A stretch of DNA of 64,000 nt from Drosophila pseudoobscura (GCF_009870125.1 NC_046683.1:58233869-58297868); one strand, 5' to 3'. Shown: positions 36,560 through 47,276, counted from the first letter of the stretch. The notes: generated by a model not told the origin, from the letters alone. Made by a program: numbers and translations.

Positions 36560-37671
36560 TTGATATAGTCATGTGTTTTTTTATTCCATTGACATCTAGT
36601 CTTAATCGTAGATTATATATTTACTAAAAATATATATTGTATATATTTTCTTTGATTTCTTAGGCCTCTAATTACATTTTCGCTACAGTTTTGATTTTCT
36701 CCAACTACCATAAAGTTTTCTTATTCTTATTTCTTTTCTTTTATTTCATTTCATTGATATTTTAGTTCTTTTTGTTAGAATAATTTTGTTAGAATATTTT
36801 GTTCAAAAAAATTTGTGAATTATTGTAAAATTCTTGTTGTTTTTTTATTAGAGTGTTCTTTAAGACGTTTCGTTTTTTTTTTGGTGTTTTTTTGTTGATT
36901 TTTCCTTGTATAAATTCGTCAATTTGAAGAGTTTAATCGAATCGAAAATAAGTGCAAAGTATAGGGAAAACTATTATTTCAAAAGTGCAAAATCTCTTGG
37001 TTTTTCTTTTTTGGTTTTTTGGTTTTTTTCATTTCCTTTTGTGGAACAACTAAATGTGCCTCGAAAAATCGAGTCTAACGTTAGGATTACTTGTCGGAAG
37101 ATATGTGCGGGGTGTAATAGGTAATGCAATCATAATGATAATCTAAATAACGTTTTCTTTAGGCTAAAACTAGGTGTTTTTTGTTTCCGTTTAGTTTGTA
37201 AACTGAAAGTCCCTACAGTACAGGCCGAAGACAATTAGATCGTCTAGGGTAAAATACATATATACTACCATATATACCATACATATAGCACTCGTACTCG
37301 TACGCGCAGATAGACATATGTTCTGATTTCTGGGAGGGAGGGGGGTATATAGAATTAGGTACACTTATGGGCCCAATCCGCAGAGGATAGTCCTCCGCGG
37401 ACTCAGCTTTCACACATTTATAAAATATGCTCTCTGCTGCTCCCCGACGAATCTCTGAAGAATCCCCGTCACGTTTCGTGTTTGCAATCCTTCCAATTCC
37501 TTGCTTTAGGCTTTAGGCTTTGGGCTTTGGGCTTTAGGCTTTTAGGCACTACTCGTACATCACTTGGATCCGAAGAGAGCTAAAGTATCTCTCCCCAGGT
37601 CCAGATCCAGTCCCGTTTCCACTCCTTGCAGCTTCATCCACTGGTCACTTCTCCCAGTTCGTGTGGTTCTC
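36560..37671 (-). other. Probable 3' UTR of the second KGMSGL gene
   Basis: A strongly AT-rich block with many T runs follows the minus-strand stop at 37672. Minus-strand AATAAA signals occur near 36845, 36745 and 36579. The abrupt change to GC-rich sequence at the coding end supports a UTR. Confidence 0.45.
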
Positions 37672-38817
37672 TTAGTACATGTGATGGAGGGTGTAGGGAC
37701 AGCAGACCGCATAGCTGGGAACCCTCGAGTAGAGCCCCGACATGCCCTTCATGTGGACATACTGCACTGGTGGCCGCAGGATGCTCTGCTGCTTCTTGTC
37801 CTTCTTCGAGGAGGAGCCAGAGCCAGAGCCGGAGCCGGAGCCGGAGTTCGACTTGGAGCTGGAGTTGCTGTTGCTGTGGCTGTTGCTGGAGTGGCTGCTG
37901 CTGCTGCTGCTGCTGTTGGAGTTGTGGGGCGACAGGGACTTCTTCTTCAGCTGTCGGTGCAGGGGCGTGCTGCTGCAGGAGAGGGAGCGCAGCGAGGCGT
38001 TGGCGGTGGTGGCCGCCGAGCTGGAGAAGTGCTGGAGCATCCGGCTGACCGACGACGAAATCGAGATCCGGCTGAGATGGAGTCCGTGCGATTTGGAAGC
38101 GGAAGCGGATGCCGCCGAAGCGGATCTCGGCTTCCTGCTCTCATTCTCATTATCGTTCTCATTATCGTTCTCGTTCTCATCCTCGCGCTCATTGTCGCCG
38201 TCGTTGTCGTTGTCGTTGTCGCCATCGCCCTCTCCCTCGTTGCTGCTGCTGCTGCTGTTGCTGCCCTCGCTGCAGTCCTCGTCGTAGTGGGGATGCATCT
38301 GGGGATGCAGCTGCTCCAGGGCGCTGCCCGGTCGGAAGACGGCTTCCACGTAGATGTGCCCCTGGTTGTCGTAGTAGTCGAGGCCCGTGGGCGAGTACCG
38401 CGAGTATCCCGACACCGGAGAGGCCCTCGAGGTGTGCTCCTGATCATGATCCTGATCCAGGTCCTGGCTGGAGCCCCCGTTCATGTTCATGTTCATGTTC
38501 ATATTCAGATTCGTGGACATGCCGCCGCTGCACTCGTGGGAGCCGCGCTCGTAGCTCAGGCTGAAGGAGTCCGTGGAGCTGCTGCGGATGTCGTCCTGGC
38601 TGCTGTAGACCGTCTCGTGCTGCGGATGGTGCGAGTGGTGGTGGAAATGCTTGCCCAGGTGCCTGCTGAGCAACTGCAGCAGACTCCTGCTGCGGGAGAG
38701 CTTCTTCTGGCCGCGCTGGTGGCGCTGCTTGCCGCTGCCCAGATCCATCGAGGAGCTGGCCGCCGAGCTGCCGCTGGAGCTCGACTTGGAGCCGTTTTTG
38801 GGAGAATGGGTATCCAT
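37672..38817 (-). CDS. Low-complexity protein with C-terminal KGMSGL module (paralog 2)
   Basis: A single minus-strand exon encodes 381 residues from the ATG at 38817. An in-frame GTG further upstream is not needed. The composition is Ser-, Asn-, Asp/Glu- and His-rich, with an alternating acidic/Asn stretch (DNDNDGDNERED and similar) in the middle and Met-Asn repeats. Blocks shared with paralog 1 are SLLQLLSRHLGKHF followed by SSQDDI near residues 40-80, SRISISSSVSRML then SLRSLSCS in the second half, and the C-terminal module at 346-381 reading ILRPPVQYVHMKGMSGL, then RVP and VCCPY. No signal peptide or membrane span is visible. Function is unknown. The two genes share strand, single-exon structure, TATA promoter and long AT-rich 3' flank, which fits an old tandem duplication. 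Confidence 0.82.
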   Translation of the reverse strand: MDTHSPKNGSKSSSSGSSAASSSMDLGSGKQRHQRGQKKLSRSRSLLQLLSRHLGKHFHHHSHHPQHETVYSSQDDIRSSSTDSFSLSYERGSHECSGGMSTNLNMNMNMNMNGGSSQDLDQDHDQEHTSRASPVSGYSRYSPTGLDYYDNQGHIYVEAVFRPGSALEQLHPQMHPHYDEDCSEGSNSSSSSNEGEGDGDNDNDNDGDNEREDENENDNENDNENESRKPRSASAASASASKSHGLHLSRISISSSVSRMLQHFSSSAATTANASLRSLSCSSTPLHRQLKKKSLSPHNSNSSSSSSSHSSNSHSNSNSSSKSNSGSGSGSGSGSSSKKDKKQQSILRPPVQYVHMKGMSGLYSRVPSYAVCCPYTLHHMY

Positions 38818-40395
38818 TTTTCTTTGAGTTTTTGTCTCTTTTCTTAGGGGTTTCTTCACTGGTTTTTCACTGGTTTATTTCACTTTTGAATAAATCGAGT
38901 TCTGGCGGAGCAGGGAGCTGCTTCTTAGCTGCTTCTTGGCTGCTTTTGGGGAGATGCTTTCTTTGGAGCAGGCTTCTCTAGAGGTTTGTCGCGTCCCGTG
39001 AGTTCTGGCGAAGACTATTGCTGGCTGCACTGCGGCTCCTCCTTTTATACACATCCTCAATGTCGTCTGCCAGCTCCGCTTCGTTTCAACCTTCGCCTCC
39101 GACGAGGACACACAGTGCTCGTTGTTCGCTGTTCGTTGCTCGCCGCTCGTGCTCCGAGCGCGCACCCGACGAGGCATGCCACACTGACACACACCCGACG
39201 ACGAGGACGAGCTAATGAAGGCCCACCGACTGGGGGCGGACATCTACCTGTTGCCTGTTGCTGCTGTTGCTGCTGTTGCTGCTGCCCCAAAGCCTAGTGT
39301 TAGGGCATTTCCACTCAACGTGACTGCTGATGGCTTCCCCATTGTGCTGATGCTGGATGATGCCTCATGGCTGCTGGCTGGTGGACTTTGTAGCCTGCCG
39401 CTTGTTGCACTTTTCAGTTCCGAGTATTTTGCGTGATGGGGAACGTGATCCTAGCACGTCATACCCCGGGCATCGCCGTCACCTGAAAACCAGTGACACC
39501 TTCAGGAGCTCAGCGGCGCATGTGGATCCGACTCACGTGAAGGCATTGGTAATATTTGGAGCCTCGTGGGCAGTGGGCATGTGGCAGGGGGCAGGGGGCA
39601 GGGGGCAGGGGGCAGGGGCAGGACGTGGCCCGTGGCTAACATCGAGCAAAGGCTACATCGTGGGCCATGGAATTATACAGAAGAAGAATCATGTCCTTTG
39701 TGCACCTTTGTGCCGCTCAAAACATCCTTTGAGCGTGCAACGGCACTCCTGAAATAGATATAAATCCGAAAAAGACCACAGGGCTAATCTAATTCCGGAT
39801 AATGACTGCAATTATGCGCTTAGCCGCATAAGAAAGAGCCAAAGGAAAAGCGCCACCCCACTTGCCGCCCCGCTTGCCAGCCCACTCGCCACCACCCACT
39901 CCCCAAGGCGAGCTTTGTGCACGTTTTGCGACCACACTGCGGTTATGCACACAGACCGCGAATGTAAGATGGAAGAGATGGGAAAAGATGGGAAAAGTCT
40001 TCTATAAATAAAAACAGCGACGAGCGGCAAGGACAGCAGCCGCGGCAGCATCAGTAGGAGCAGCATAATCAGTGGCAAGCTTAAAGACCGGGCCAGGCCA
40101 AGGCAATTGGAATTGGAATTGGAACTCCTGTTCGTATTCGAATTGGAAAAAGAGATCTCAATTCAGAGATTCACTCAGTCAGTGGGTCACAAGTAACGCA
40201 AATCTCGTACGAATCCCCCGAGAAAATGTCACGTACGGGGCTTTCCTTCTCGGACGGCTCCTCCTATGGTCACCTGGTGGCCGAGACCTGGCTTAGGCGA
40301 TGCGTGCCGTGGAAAACAATGAAAAGTCTTTGGTGTATTGTCATTTCGGTTTCTGTTTACTGTATTCCCGATTGCTGTCGATTGGCTCTCCTCTT
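38818..40395. other. Leader of paralog 2 and spacer
   Basis: 38818 to about 39018 is the probable 5' leader of paralog 2. 39060-40395 shows no gene, only a GTTGCT repeat near 39255-39283 and a GGGGGCA repeat near 39585-39620. Confidence 0.5.
39042..39049 (-). promoter_or_regulatory. TATA box of KGMSGL paralog 2
   Basis: TATAAAAG on the minus strand, about 225 bases upstream of the ATG at 38817. Confidence 0.65.
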
Positions 40396-40802
40396 TCAGA
40401 GGAGGAACGGGGTTAGCGACAGGGCGCCGATGCCCACATCGAGGGCCCCGTAGCGGTGTCCGGCGGCATAGGGATACCGATACGGATAGGATGCCCCCGG
40501 ACTGCTGCCGTAGTAGTGGTTGGAGCTGGAGTAGTAGCCGTAGCCACTCTGATAGGGTCCTGGGCCGCCGTAGTAGCTGTTGTAGTAGGCTCCTGGTCCC
40601 GGTCCCACGTAGGGCTGCGGCTGCTGGTAGCTGACGCCGAAGGAGACCAGCGGCTTGGCCTTGACGCAGATGCTGGCAATCAGCACCAGCATTAGCTGCT
40701 GCTGCAACGGGGCAAAGGGGGCAAAGGGCACGTTAGAACACTGTCAACAAGTCGATCGGAGTGGAAGGATGTGCCTACCCAAAGATACGAGTAAATGCGC
40801 AT
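40396..40802 (-). CDS. Small secreted Gly/Tyr/Pro-rich protein
   Basis: Exon 1 (40802-40779) encodes eight codons (MRIYSYLW). Exon 2 (40701-40396) joins in phase 0 after a 77-base intron. The 109-residue product has a signal peptide of about 25 residues with core LMLVLIASICVKA. The mature part is dominated by Gly, Pro, Tyr and Ser (YVGPGPGAYYNSYYGG, YQSGYGYYSSS, YPYRYPYAAG). The composition suggests an extracellular matrix, cuticle or lens protein. No chitin-binding Rebers-Riddiford motif is present. A minus-strand TATAAAAG at 40925-40932 lies about 120 bases upstream of the ATG. It shares the small-first-exon pattern of the cluster to its right. Confidence 0.8.
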
Positions 40803-40924
40803 TTTGTGGCCCCTGGAAACTGCGTCGTTGGGTCCTTGCCTGATTGCTCGATTGGGTGATTCCTTGATTCCGCGCTGGACCACGGACCGCTCTTCTCTGA
40901 GCTCTGCCTTACATTCCTGTGGCC

Positions 40925-40932
40925 CTTTTATA
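40925..40932 (-). promoter_or_regulatory. TATA box of the Gly/Tyr/Pro-rich gene
   Basis: TATAAAAG on the minus strand, with the expected start near 40897. Confidence 0.65.
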
Positions 40933-42549
40933 CAGTACGGTACAAAACAGTATTCTGTGGCCCTCGAAACGGGGGACCGGGAGGGCGGCCAAAGCCTGTT
41001 TTCTTGGCTAAACAGCCTGCCCCAAGGGCCGGCCCTAGACTGGGCGTCCCATTCTGGTTTCTGTTTGTTCTGGTTTTCAGTCACGAATCACGAATCTTGC
41101 ATCTGGAATCGCTGTATAAGTAAGCCCGTTGTTCGCATAGATTTGCCTGCTTGGTGCCTAGTGTAAGCCTGCCTCCCAGGGATTTCCTCAACCATTAATT
41201 GGACATTGAAAAACCTTGAACTGGCTCATGGACTCATGGAGGAGCCTGGACCTGCATTAAACCCGTTTGCAGAGAGCGAGAGATGTGTGCGGGGAGCAGT
41301 AAGCTGATATTGATGCCACACGATGCTCCAGGCCCCACTCCATGTCACTGCCACTAATCAGTGGCATCTGCTGGAAAGAGGAGTCGCTTCTAATTTGCCC
41401 CGCATAATGTCCAATATCTCTTGCACTCGTAATCAGACATCCCTGCCATAATTAACTACAGAATACACTTTATTCTCCCGAGTACGAGGCAAATGGCTCG
41501 TAAATGGTTCTACAGGAAGTGGCCTGAAGGTGCCCCCTTAAGGGAATTCTGTGTCTGTTTTCAGGCCACTTTTGGGCCTGAACAAATCACCAATTCCAAT
41601 GCGCAAAGCTCATCAATTTAGAGTCTAGTTTCGCTGGAAATATTCCACACCGTCTGTATATATTTGGACACCGTTCCAAGTAGTTTTTAAGCATCCTAGA
41701 CTGACATCCTTTCGTTTCTGCCCCTTTTAATTGTATGTATTTATGTTTACAGCCAAACCGAAGATGTTTCAGCCACCAGGTGAGTCGATACTTTAATAAA
41801 CTCAGCCCTGAACCCCCCCAAAGTCCTCTCAATCGAATCGAATTCCTGCTGAGTATCATCTTGCAGTCCAAGCAGCCAATCAAATATTAATTAATGCATG
41901 ATAATTAGATTGGTTTCCGGTTTTCGGGGCGGGGGTTCAGCATTTGCGTACTCCCTGCGGGAGAGCAGTGGGATGGCCCCGTGGAATGCCGCCGCCGGAT
42001 GGATGCGATGCCATGTGACCAGCCTCGGGTCACCAGTCACGTTCCCTCCGCTGTTTCCAGGGGCTGCCACCTGCACCTGCACCGTCGAGCGTCGAGCCCC
42101 GAACGTTGCAGAGTCAAAAGTTCTGGTGCGTGTGCTCCTGGGGTCACATTGCAGTCATGGGCCGCTTCTAGGGCTTCTCTCTGGCCTCCCCGGTGGTGAC
42201 GTGCGACAAGGCAGGCAGGCAGGCAGGCGGGCAGGCGCCACTTTGAGAGTGGATAATTTTAGACGAGCCTCCACTTGCCACTTGCCACTTGCCAGTTGCC
42301 AGTTGCCACTTATCGCAGGAGGGGCCACCGCACAGGTGAACAACTGCAGGGAGCAGAGAACTTAATTTCGGGGTCATTCGATACACTACTCGGCAGCCAT
42401 TGAGCCACTCATTGTTTGTTCTGTTCTGCTCTGTTCTGTGCTGTTTCGGGGATCGGATCCAGCGCACAATCGAGGAACAATGGGAGGCTTGCTGGGGTTC
42501 AACAGACAGCGGGTCTTAGGGAAGTCTGCCACTGCCACACAGAGAGACA

Positions 42550-42582
42550 ATGACAATGACGATGACGATGACGATGACGATG
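42550..42582. repeat. GACGAT short tandem repeat
   Basis: About five GA(C/T) hexamer units in noncoding sequence. Confidence 0.8.
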
Positions 42583-42747
42583 GGTGGGATAAGCCACAGT
42601 TAAACACTTGCATTGGGAGTGGACAAACTTTATTCAAATTTCACTTGGATACGTGTATACGTGGATATGAGATGCGGCAGCGAGAGAGGTGTTTGCTCTC
42701 TCTCGCTGCCTCTCCCTCTCCCTCGCTCTCGCTCCCGCTCCCGCTCT

Positions 42748-43082
42748 TCAATAGAGGTGATACTCATAGGTCAGGGGCTTGTAGTCGCTGCGGTACTGCT
42801 GCTGGAAGGAGTTGGGAGTCGCCACGCTGTGGTACAGATGCGATTCGGCAGCGCCGGCGGCCGGAGCCACCAGGCGGGAATAGGCCAGCGGCAGGACACC
42901 CGCAGCCCGGGCATAGGTCGACGGGTAGTACCCGTACGATGGGGTATAGTAGGTGTAGACCTCGTGGCCGAGGGCCAGACCCAGTAGACAGGCAAAAATC
43001 AGCTAAAAGTGGAAGGGAAACGATCATTAGAACTCGAATCTCTCCCCTTCATGGGGGCACTTTGAACACTTACCAGCTTCAT
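42748..43082 (-). CDS. Small secreted Tyr/Ala-rich protein
   Basis: Exon 1 (43082-43074) is only three codons (MKL). Exon 2 (43002-42748) follows in phase 0 after a 71-base intron. The 87-residue product has a signal peptide of about 17 residues (LLIFACLLGLALG) and a mature chain with many Tyr, Ser, Pro and His (EVYTYYTPSYGYYPSTYAR, then LPLAYSRLVAPAAGAAESHLY) ending YEYHLY. Unlike several neighbours it is not strictly repetitive, so it could be a propeptide or lens/cuticle component. The mature function is unknown. The minus-strand TATA at 43152-43159 is about 70 bases upstream of the ATG. This frame is easy to miss because the first exon is nine bases long. Confidence 0.8.
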
Positions 43083-43151
43083 TTCTATCGCTCGTTGCAA
43101 CTCCTTGGGACAGTGATCGCAAACTGAATCCCTGCTGCCAGATGGATGGGC

Positions 43152-43159
43152 CTTTTATA
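43152..43159 (-). promoter_or_regulatory. TATA box of the Tyr/Ala-rich gene
   Basis: TATAAAAG on the minus strand, just downstream of GGATGGGC. Confidence 0.65.
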
Positions 43160-44236
43160 GCCACGAAACCACACAAAACGGACAGACCTTCACTTTGGTC
43201 TTGGTATCCAAGGTCAAAGGCATTTGCCAGCAGCAGCGGCAGTGGCAGTGGCAGTGGCAGCGGCAGGCGGCAAATGAAAGAAGCCCTTAACTCTTTCTGA
43301 AAGGAAAAGAATGGCAACGGCTGCGGCAAAGGAATGGCCACGGAATGGAGCTGCAATTGCAATTGCTGCCCTGCCACAGAGGAGGCCTGGAAGGAGTGCA
43401 ACATGCAGCAGAGCAGGAAAACCCGTTCGTTCCCTGCCACTCAGAACTCAGAGCTCAGAACTCTGAAATCTGATTCGAATCGGATTGGATTGTCGTGAGT
43501 GTTCCCCTGACAAGAGATAGTCAAGCATGCCACAGAGCAGGCCACAGAGCATCCCACTCCCACTCCTCCTGCTGTCCATGGCCTTGGCCTAGGCGAAGGC
43601 GTTTATTTGCTTCCCTTTATCTGATTTTGTTGGTGGAGCGGAGCAGGGAGTATTGGTGTAGGTCTTGGTCCAAAATAAACAATTAAATGGGAAGCCTGCC
43701 ACACAGAGACGCACTTCCGGTATTTTTCCTTGCTTTCGGTTGAGAGGCTTTCAAGGTCAGGCCCGACGGGTGCCAGGAGGGTGCCGGTGGGGTGGCAGGG
43801 GGCTGCCAGTGGGTGCAAAAATTGCGATGTTTCCTTCGCTTCTCTTTGTTCCCAGCAAAGTCCAAAAACAAACTCCCACGCCCAAAATCAATTAAATGAG
43901 GTTTTTGTTTATACCGAAAAATAATTCTATTGATTGTTTTTGCGCTCTTGTTTTTTCGAGGAAGGAAGCTGTTGATTTGTTTATCGCTGGCAAAATGACG
44001 CAGTTTTCCCCAGCAGCAGCAGCATCAGTATCAGAGCTTTGAGGGCATTTCCCAATCATCAGACCGAGGCGCAGCGGTGCAGCGGTGCAGCGGTTTAGTG
44101 GTGCACTTTTTCAGGTAATTCCAAACCGAACCCATTCGAATGGCAGGTGGAAATCTGAGCCGCGTTAAGAGACTGCCAGTCTTGTCTTCTTGGGCCCCAA
44201 GGTCGGTGGGTGATTGGTCCGGCTTCTTGGCTTCGT

Positions 44237-44244
44237 TATAAAAA
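44237..44244 (+). promoter_or_regulatory. TATA box of the His/Ser-rich secreted gene
   Basis: TATAAAAA, followed at about +28 by an ATCAAGTC initiator-like sequence and at 44312 by the ATG. Confidence 0.65.
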
Positions 44245-44311
44245 GCCGACGCGCGCTCAACCAGCCATCAAGTCTTCTGACAGCCGCCGCTCTGCTTCCA
44301 AGAACTTCAAA

Positions 44312-44630
44312 ATGTTCAAACTGGTAAGGGATCCCTTTGGGGACTATTTTCGGGATGAAACGTAATTAAGTAGAGTCCTCCTTCGTGCTCCTTTAGTTCG
44401 TTTTCCTGACGCTCTGCCTGGCCTTCGCCTGCGCCGCTCCGGGTCTGCTGCACTCGTCCTCGGTGCCCATCCTGACCAGCTCGTACCACAGCCTGCCCTC
44501 GGTGCGAGTGATCGGCAGCCCCATTTGGACCCACTCGCACTCCCCGTCGCTCTCGCTCTCCCACTCGCACTCGCACAGCATTGTGCGGCCCCTGAGCTAC
44601 GGCTACGGCCATGGCTATGGCTGGATCTGA
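44312..44630 (+). CDS. Small secreted Ser/His-rich protein
   Basis: Exon 1 (44312-44323) encodes MFKL. Exon 2 (44397-44630) joins in phase 0. The 81-residue product has a signal peptide ending near ACAAP. The mature region carries SSSVPILTSSYHSLPSVRV, then alternating Ser-His (SHSPSLSLSHSHSHS), and ends YGYGHGYGWI. The His-rich repeat might bind metal or serve structurally, which is inference only. The last seven residues resemble the YGYGHGW end of the Gly/Tyr-rich gene at 60389-60914. The next gene begins about 140 bases after its stop. Confidence 0.8.
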
Positions 44631-44768
44631 GGATCTGAAACGAGTGTCGGGCCACTGACAGACAGCGACGACTGTCCCCCGAAGCCACAAAATATATAAT
44701 TGTGTGTCTAAATAGTGTGTCTTTATTTCTGAGCTCATCGGAGGGGATCATCGGGTGGGAATAATCTG

Positions 44769-44776
44769 TATAAAAG
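44769..44776 (+). promoter_or_regulatory. TATA box of the 45 kb secreted gene
   Basis: TATAAAAG. The predicted start near 44800 lies just before the ATG at 44821 and 50 bases before the ATG at 44850. Confidence 0.65.
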
Positions 44777-44820
44777 GAGAGCCAGTGCCATTTCTCGAGT
44801 TTAGTATCGCTGAGACGGCT

Positions 44821-45308
44821 ATGTGGTGTGTAAGTTGGCTGATCGATAGATGATTCTGATTCTTGATCTGAAGAAGTTGCTGTTCCAGTTGCTGTGGATA
44901 TTTCTGGCTCTGCTGGAGTCGGGCGTGCTCAGTCAGCCCCTGTCGGTGCTCTTCTCCGGGGACTTTGGCAGGAGCTTGGATGCCGATCGGGAGACAGAAG
45001 ACCTGCTCTTCTTCGAACATCCTGCCAAGGCGTACTCCTCCGATGATCTTTTTGGGGATGTGCAGAAATTTGTCATTGGCGTCCATCAGTTTGTCCAGCA
45101 TCCCTCGTCCTCACTGAACAGTGCCCTCAATCAGCTGCAGGCGAATGCGAAAAAGAACCACAAGAAGCAGAAGCACCCTCTGTTCGGAGGCCAGAAAGTG
45201 GTCCTCGATCCCCCTGGCAGTGTTTCGTTCAATTTGGGATGGTCCCTCAACTTTCAGCTGACGAACAGCATTGCCATCACGCGTACATACTCGTACACTC
45301 GTCACTGA
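44821..45308 (+). CDS. Secreted protein of unknown family, start and micro-intron uncertain
   Basis: An open frame from ATG 44850 to 45308 encodes 152 residues. An alternative uses ATG 44821: exon 44821-44829 (MWC), intron 44830-44873 (44 bases, GTAAGT..AAG) and exon 44874-45308. It stays in frame, gives 148 residues and a better signal peptide (KLLFQLLWIFLALLESGVLS), and matches the three-to-eight-codon first exon of its neighbours. I prefer this model, but the intron is close to the minimum size. The mature protein is not repetitive. It has an acidic N-terminal part (DADRETEDLLFFEHP), a basic stretch (KKNHKKQKHP), then DPPGSVSFNLGWSLNFQLTNSI, which looks beta-rich. I recognise no family. 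AATAAA follows near 45340. Confidence 0.75.
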
Positions 45309-46967
45309 TGGCTGATGGCCGGCACGTGGACAAAAATATAAATAAAATCTGAATTAAAGGGAACTTTTATATAACACTGAGATGGAATTCAACGAGTGTC
45401 ACAGGCGATGGTGACGGGGCAAGGGGCAACCTTGCCATTCCCAACCCCCCTCCCCCCCCTCACAAGAGCAATACGTTTTTCCTAAGATGTAAGTCTTTTG
45501 CATTCTTCAGCCTAGAAGTAGGCAATGCAAGGGTCCGCGTGCGTAGAACGCATGTAGACGGCATGTAGAATTGTCATGGGGTGACATGTAACAATCAATT
45601 TATACATACATACCTGCCACATGCATGCTTACATGTGTTTTCCGAAACTGCATTGAAGTGTGGGCTGGGCTTCGTTTGATTTAAATAAACGACATTAAGA
45701 TTTGTCAACATTTGAGTTGAGAAATTTCTAGAGAATTCCACTACGAAGCGTCGAGTTATCCACCCACAGCGACATATGTACATATGTATATACATATGTA
45801 TTCTATGTATTTTATGTATTGTTTATATATCATATCTTTGGCACATTCACGAGTGCAATTGTAGATTTATTTCGGTGCTTGATTGCTCGACCATTAATAC
45901 AATCGATCTAGTAGTAATCCAAGAAGGATTCCCACACACAGACGAGACTGAAGTGTAGATGTGGAGCCATACTACAGGACATATGTAGATATTGTGTAGA
46001 AAATAACAAAAACAATTTTTTGCATGGTTTTTTTGGGCAGACAATATATCTCAGGTGTAGGCGTGGCATGCCTCTTTGACCGATTGCTGGCAAATGTTTT
46101 TGGGAATGCAAAGCAGAAATTGCGACATTCTAGAAGCTGATGCAATAATTTAGTGTTCCCCTAATATGGGGGGGGGGACCAATGATATGATAGTGCCATG
46201 TCCATGCCCCCCCCTCCAGCTAGTTATTAATAAAGTGTGAGCTAAATGGAAATGCAAGTTTTGCATAATATTTTGCAAACAAATGAAGGCTGTGTTCTCT
46301 TGGCTCCGTCTCGTTTTCCGCTCGCCTCTGTTCTGGGCTCCTCGACTCTGTTCAGTTGAGTTCGATTCAGTTCTGTTTTGTTCTGTTTGTGAGCTGCCAC
46401 AGATTATGTCTACGCTGTGGAGTCTAATTTTAAATGCGGCACGTTGCATTGTCTCTGCGCTGGCCGGATAAATGTCGTTTGTCGCACGCCTCAGAACATG
46501 TGTATGAGAGCCAAGGATAATTAGCCCCGTTATCTGCCTCAATGGCGCCGTGCCAATGGCAGGATGCAGCCTCTATTTGTATGGGACTATTTATGAATGA
46601 ACATTTTCCGGATGTTTGCAACAAACAAAAGGAAAGTATCCGTGTGTTTTTGGTCTTACGGTGGCTCCATTCGTGTGGAGTGGACTGCTATTAGCACCCA
46701 CGTCTCCCGTAGAGACGCCGCACTGGGATCTTTAGGGGCACGCATATATATATATATGTATATATATATATCTTTAAGAGCACATATATGTATTCACCGA
46801 AAAAAAATAGTTCTTTCACTTCAGTATGGTGTCATTTCCCCACGAACGAATGAAAGATATTGACTCTTCGTTTGATTAGAGTTTATTTCTGTGATTCATT
46901 TGCTGGATTCGTTGCCACGACTTCCGTTCGGGTGGCAGGTGGGCGGGTGGCACTTCCGGTGTGCTCT
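45309..46967. other. Spacer
   Basis: No gene recognised. AT-rich, with a TA run near 46745-46772 and poly-C/poly-G patches near 45446 and 46169. The minus-strand polyadenylation signal of the next gene lies near 46880. Confidence 0.5.
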
Positions 46968-47276
46968 CTACTTCTTCAGCAGCAGGGGGGCGGTGTAGGC
47001 GGCAGCTGCGGCATAGGGGGCTGCGTAGGCGGCAGCGTAGGGGGAGGCGTAGGCAGCAGCGGTGTAGGCAGCGGTGTACGGAGAAGCGTAGGCGGCCGTG
47101 TACGGAGAGGCGACGTAGGGAGATGCCACATACGGGGACGCCACATACGGGGACGCCGCCACGTAGGGAGAGGCAGCCACGTAGGGGGCGGAGTAGGCCA
47201 CAGGAGCCACGATGCCGGGCTTGGCGGCAGCGCAGGCAATCAGAGCGAGGACAACGGCGGCGACGAGCTTGAACAT
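46968..47276 (-). CDS. Small secreted Ala/Tyr/Pro/Val repeat protein, intronless
   Basis: A single exon encodes 102 residues starting MFKLVAAVVLALIACAAAKPG, a signal peptide of the same kind as its cluster paralogs. No intron splits it after MFKL. The mature region repeats (A)SPYVA about five times, then ASPYTAAY-like and AAPYAAAY units, ending APLLLKK. Ala/Tyr/Pro repeats of this kind are common in insect cuticle and corneal-lens proteins. The DNA is a clean tandem repeat, so copy number is probably variable. A minus-strand TATATAAG at 47359-47366 and a minus-strand AATAAA near 46879-46890 bracket the gene, so the transcript is probably complete. Confidence 0.85.
   Translation of the reverse strand: MFKLVAAVVLALIACAAAKPGIVAPVAYSAPYVAASPYVAASPYVASPYVASPYVASPYTAAYASPYTAAYTAAAYASPYAAAYAAPYAAAAAYTAPLLLKK

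Larger units (their letters stand above)
32806..36560. other. Leader and upstream region of paralog 1
   Basis: 32806 to about 33195 is the probable 5' leader. From 33230 to 36560 I see no gene. A decayed Helitron-like repeat lies inside at about 34840-35230 and gives rise to spurious frames of up to 124 codons. The rest is likely regulatory or spacer DNA. Confidence 0.45.
40803..42747. other. Spacer between small secreted-protein genes
   Basis: It contains the TATA promoter of the preceding gene (40925-40932), a GCAGGCAG repeat near 42210-42236, a GACGAT repeat at 42550-42582 and a CT-rich tract at 42700-42747 that abuts the next gene's stop codon. No further gene is recognised. Confidence 0.5.
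43083..44311. other. Spacer
   Basis: No gene seen. It includes the two TATA promoters of the flanking genes and GTGGCA repeats near 43230-43268. Confidence 0.5.

Noticed and set aside
37564-38847. A 427-codon frame antisense to KGMSGL paralog 2
   Set aside because: Its composition (Val/Leu/Ala/Arg runs) is what Asn/Asp/Ser-rich sense repeats produce on the other strand. The sense frame has the shared C-terminal module.
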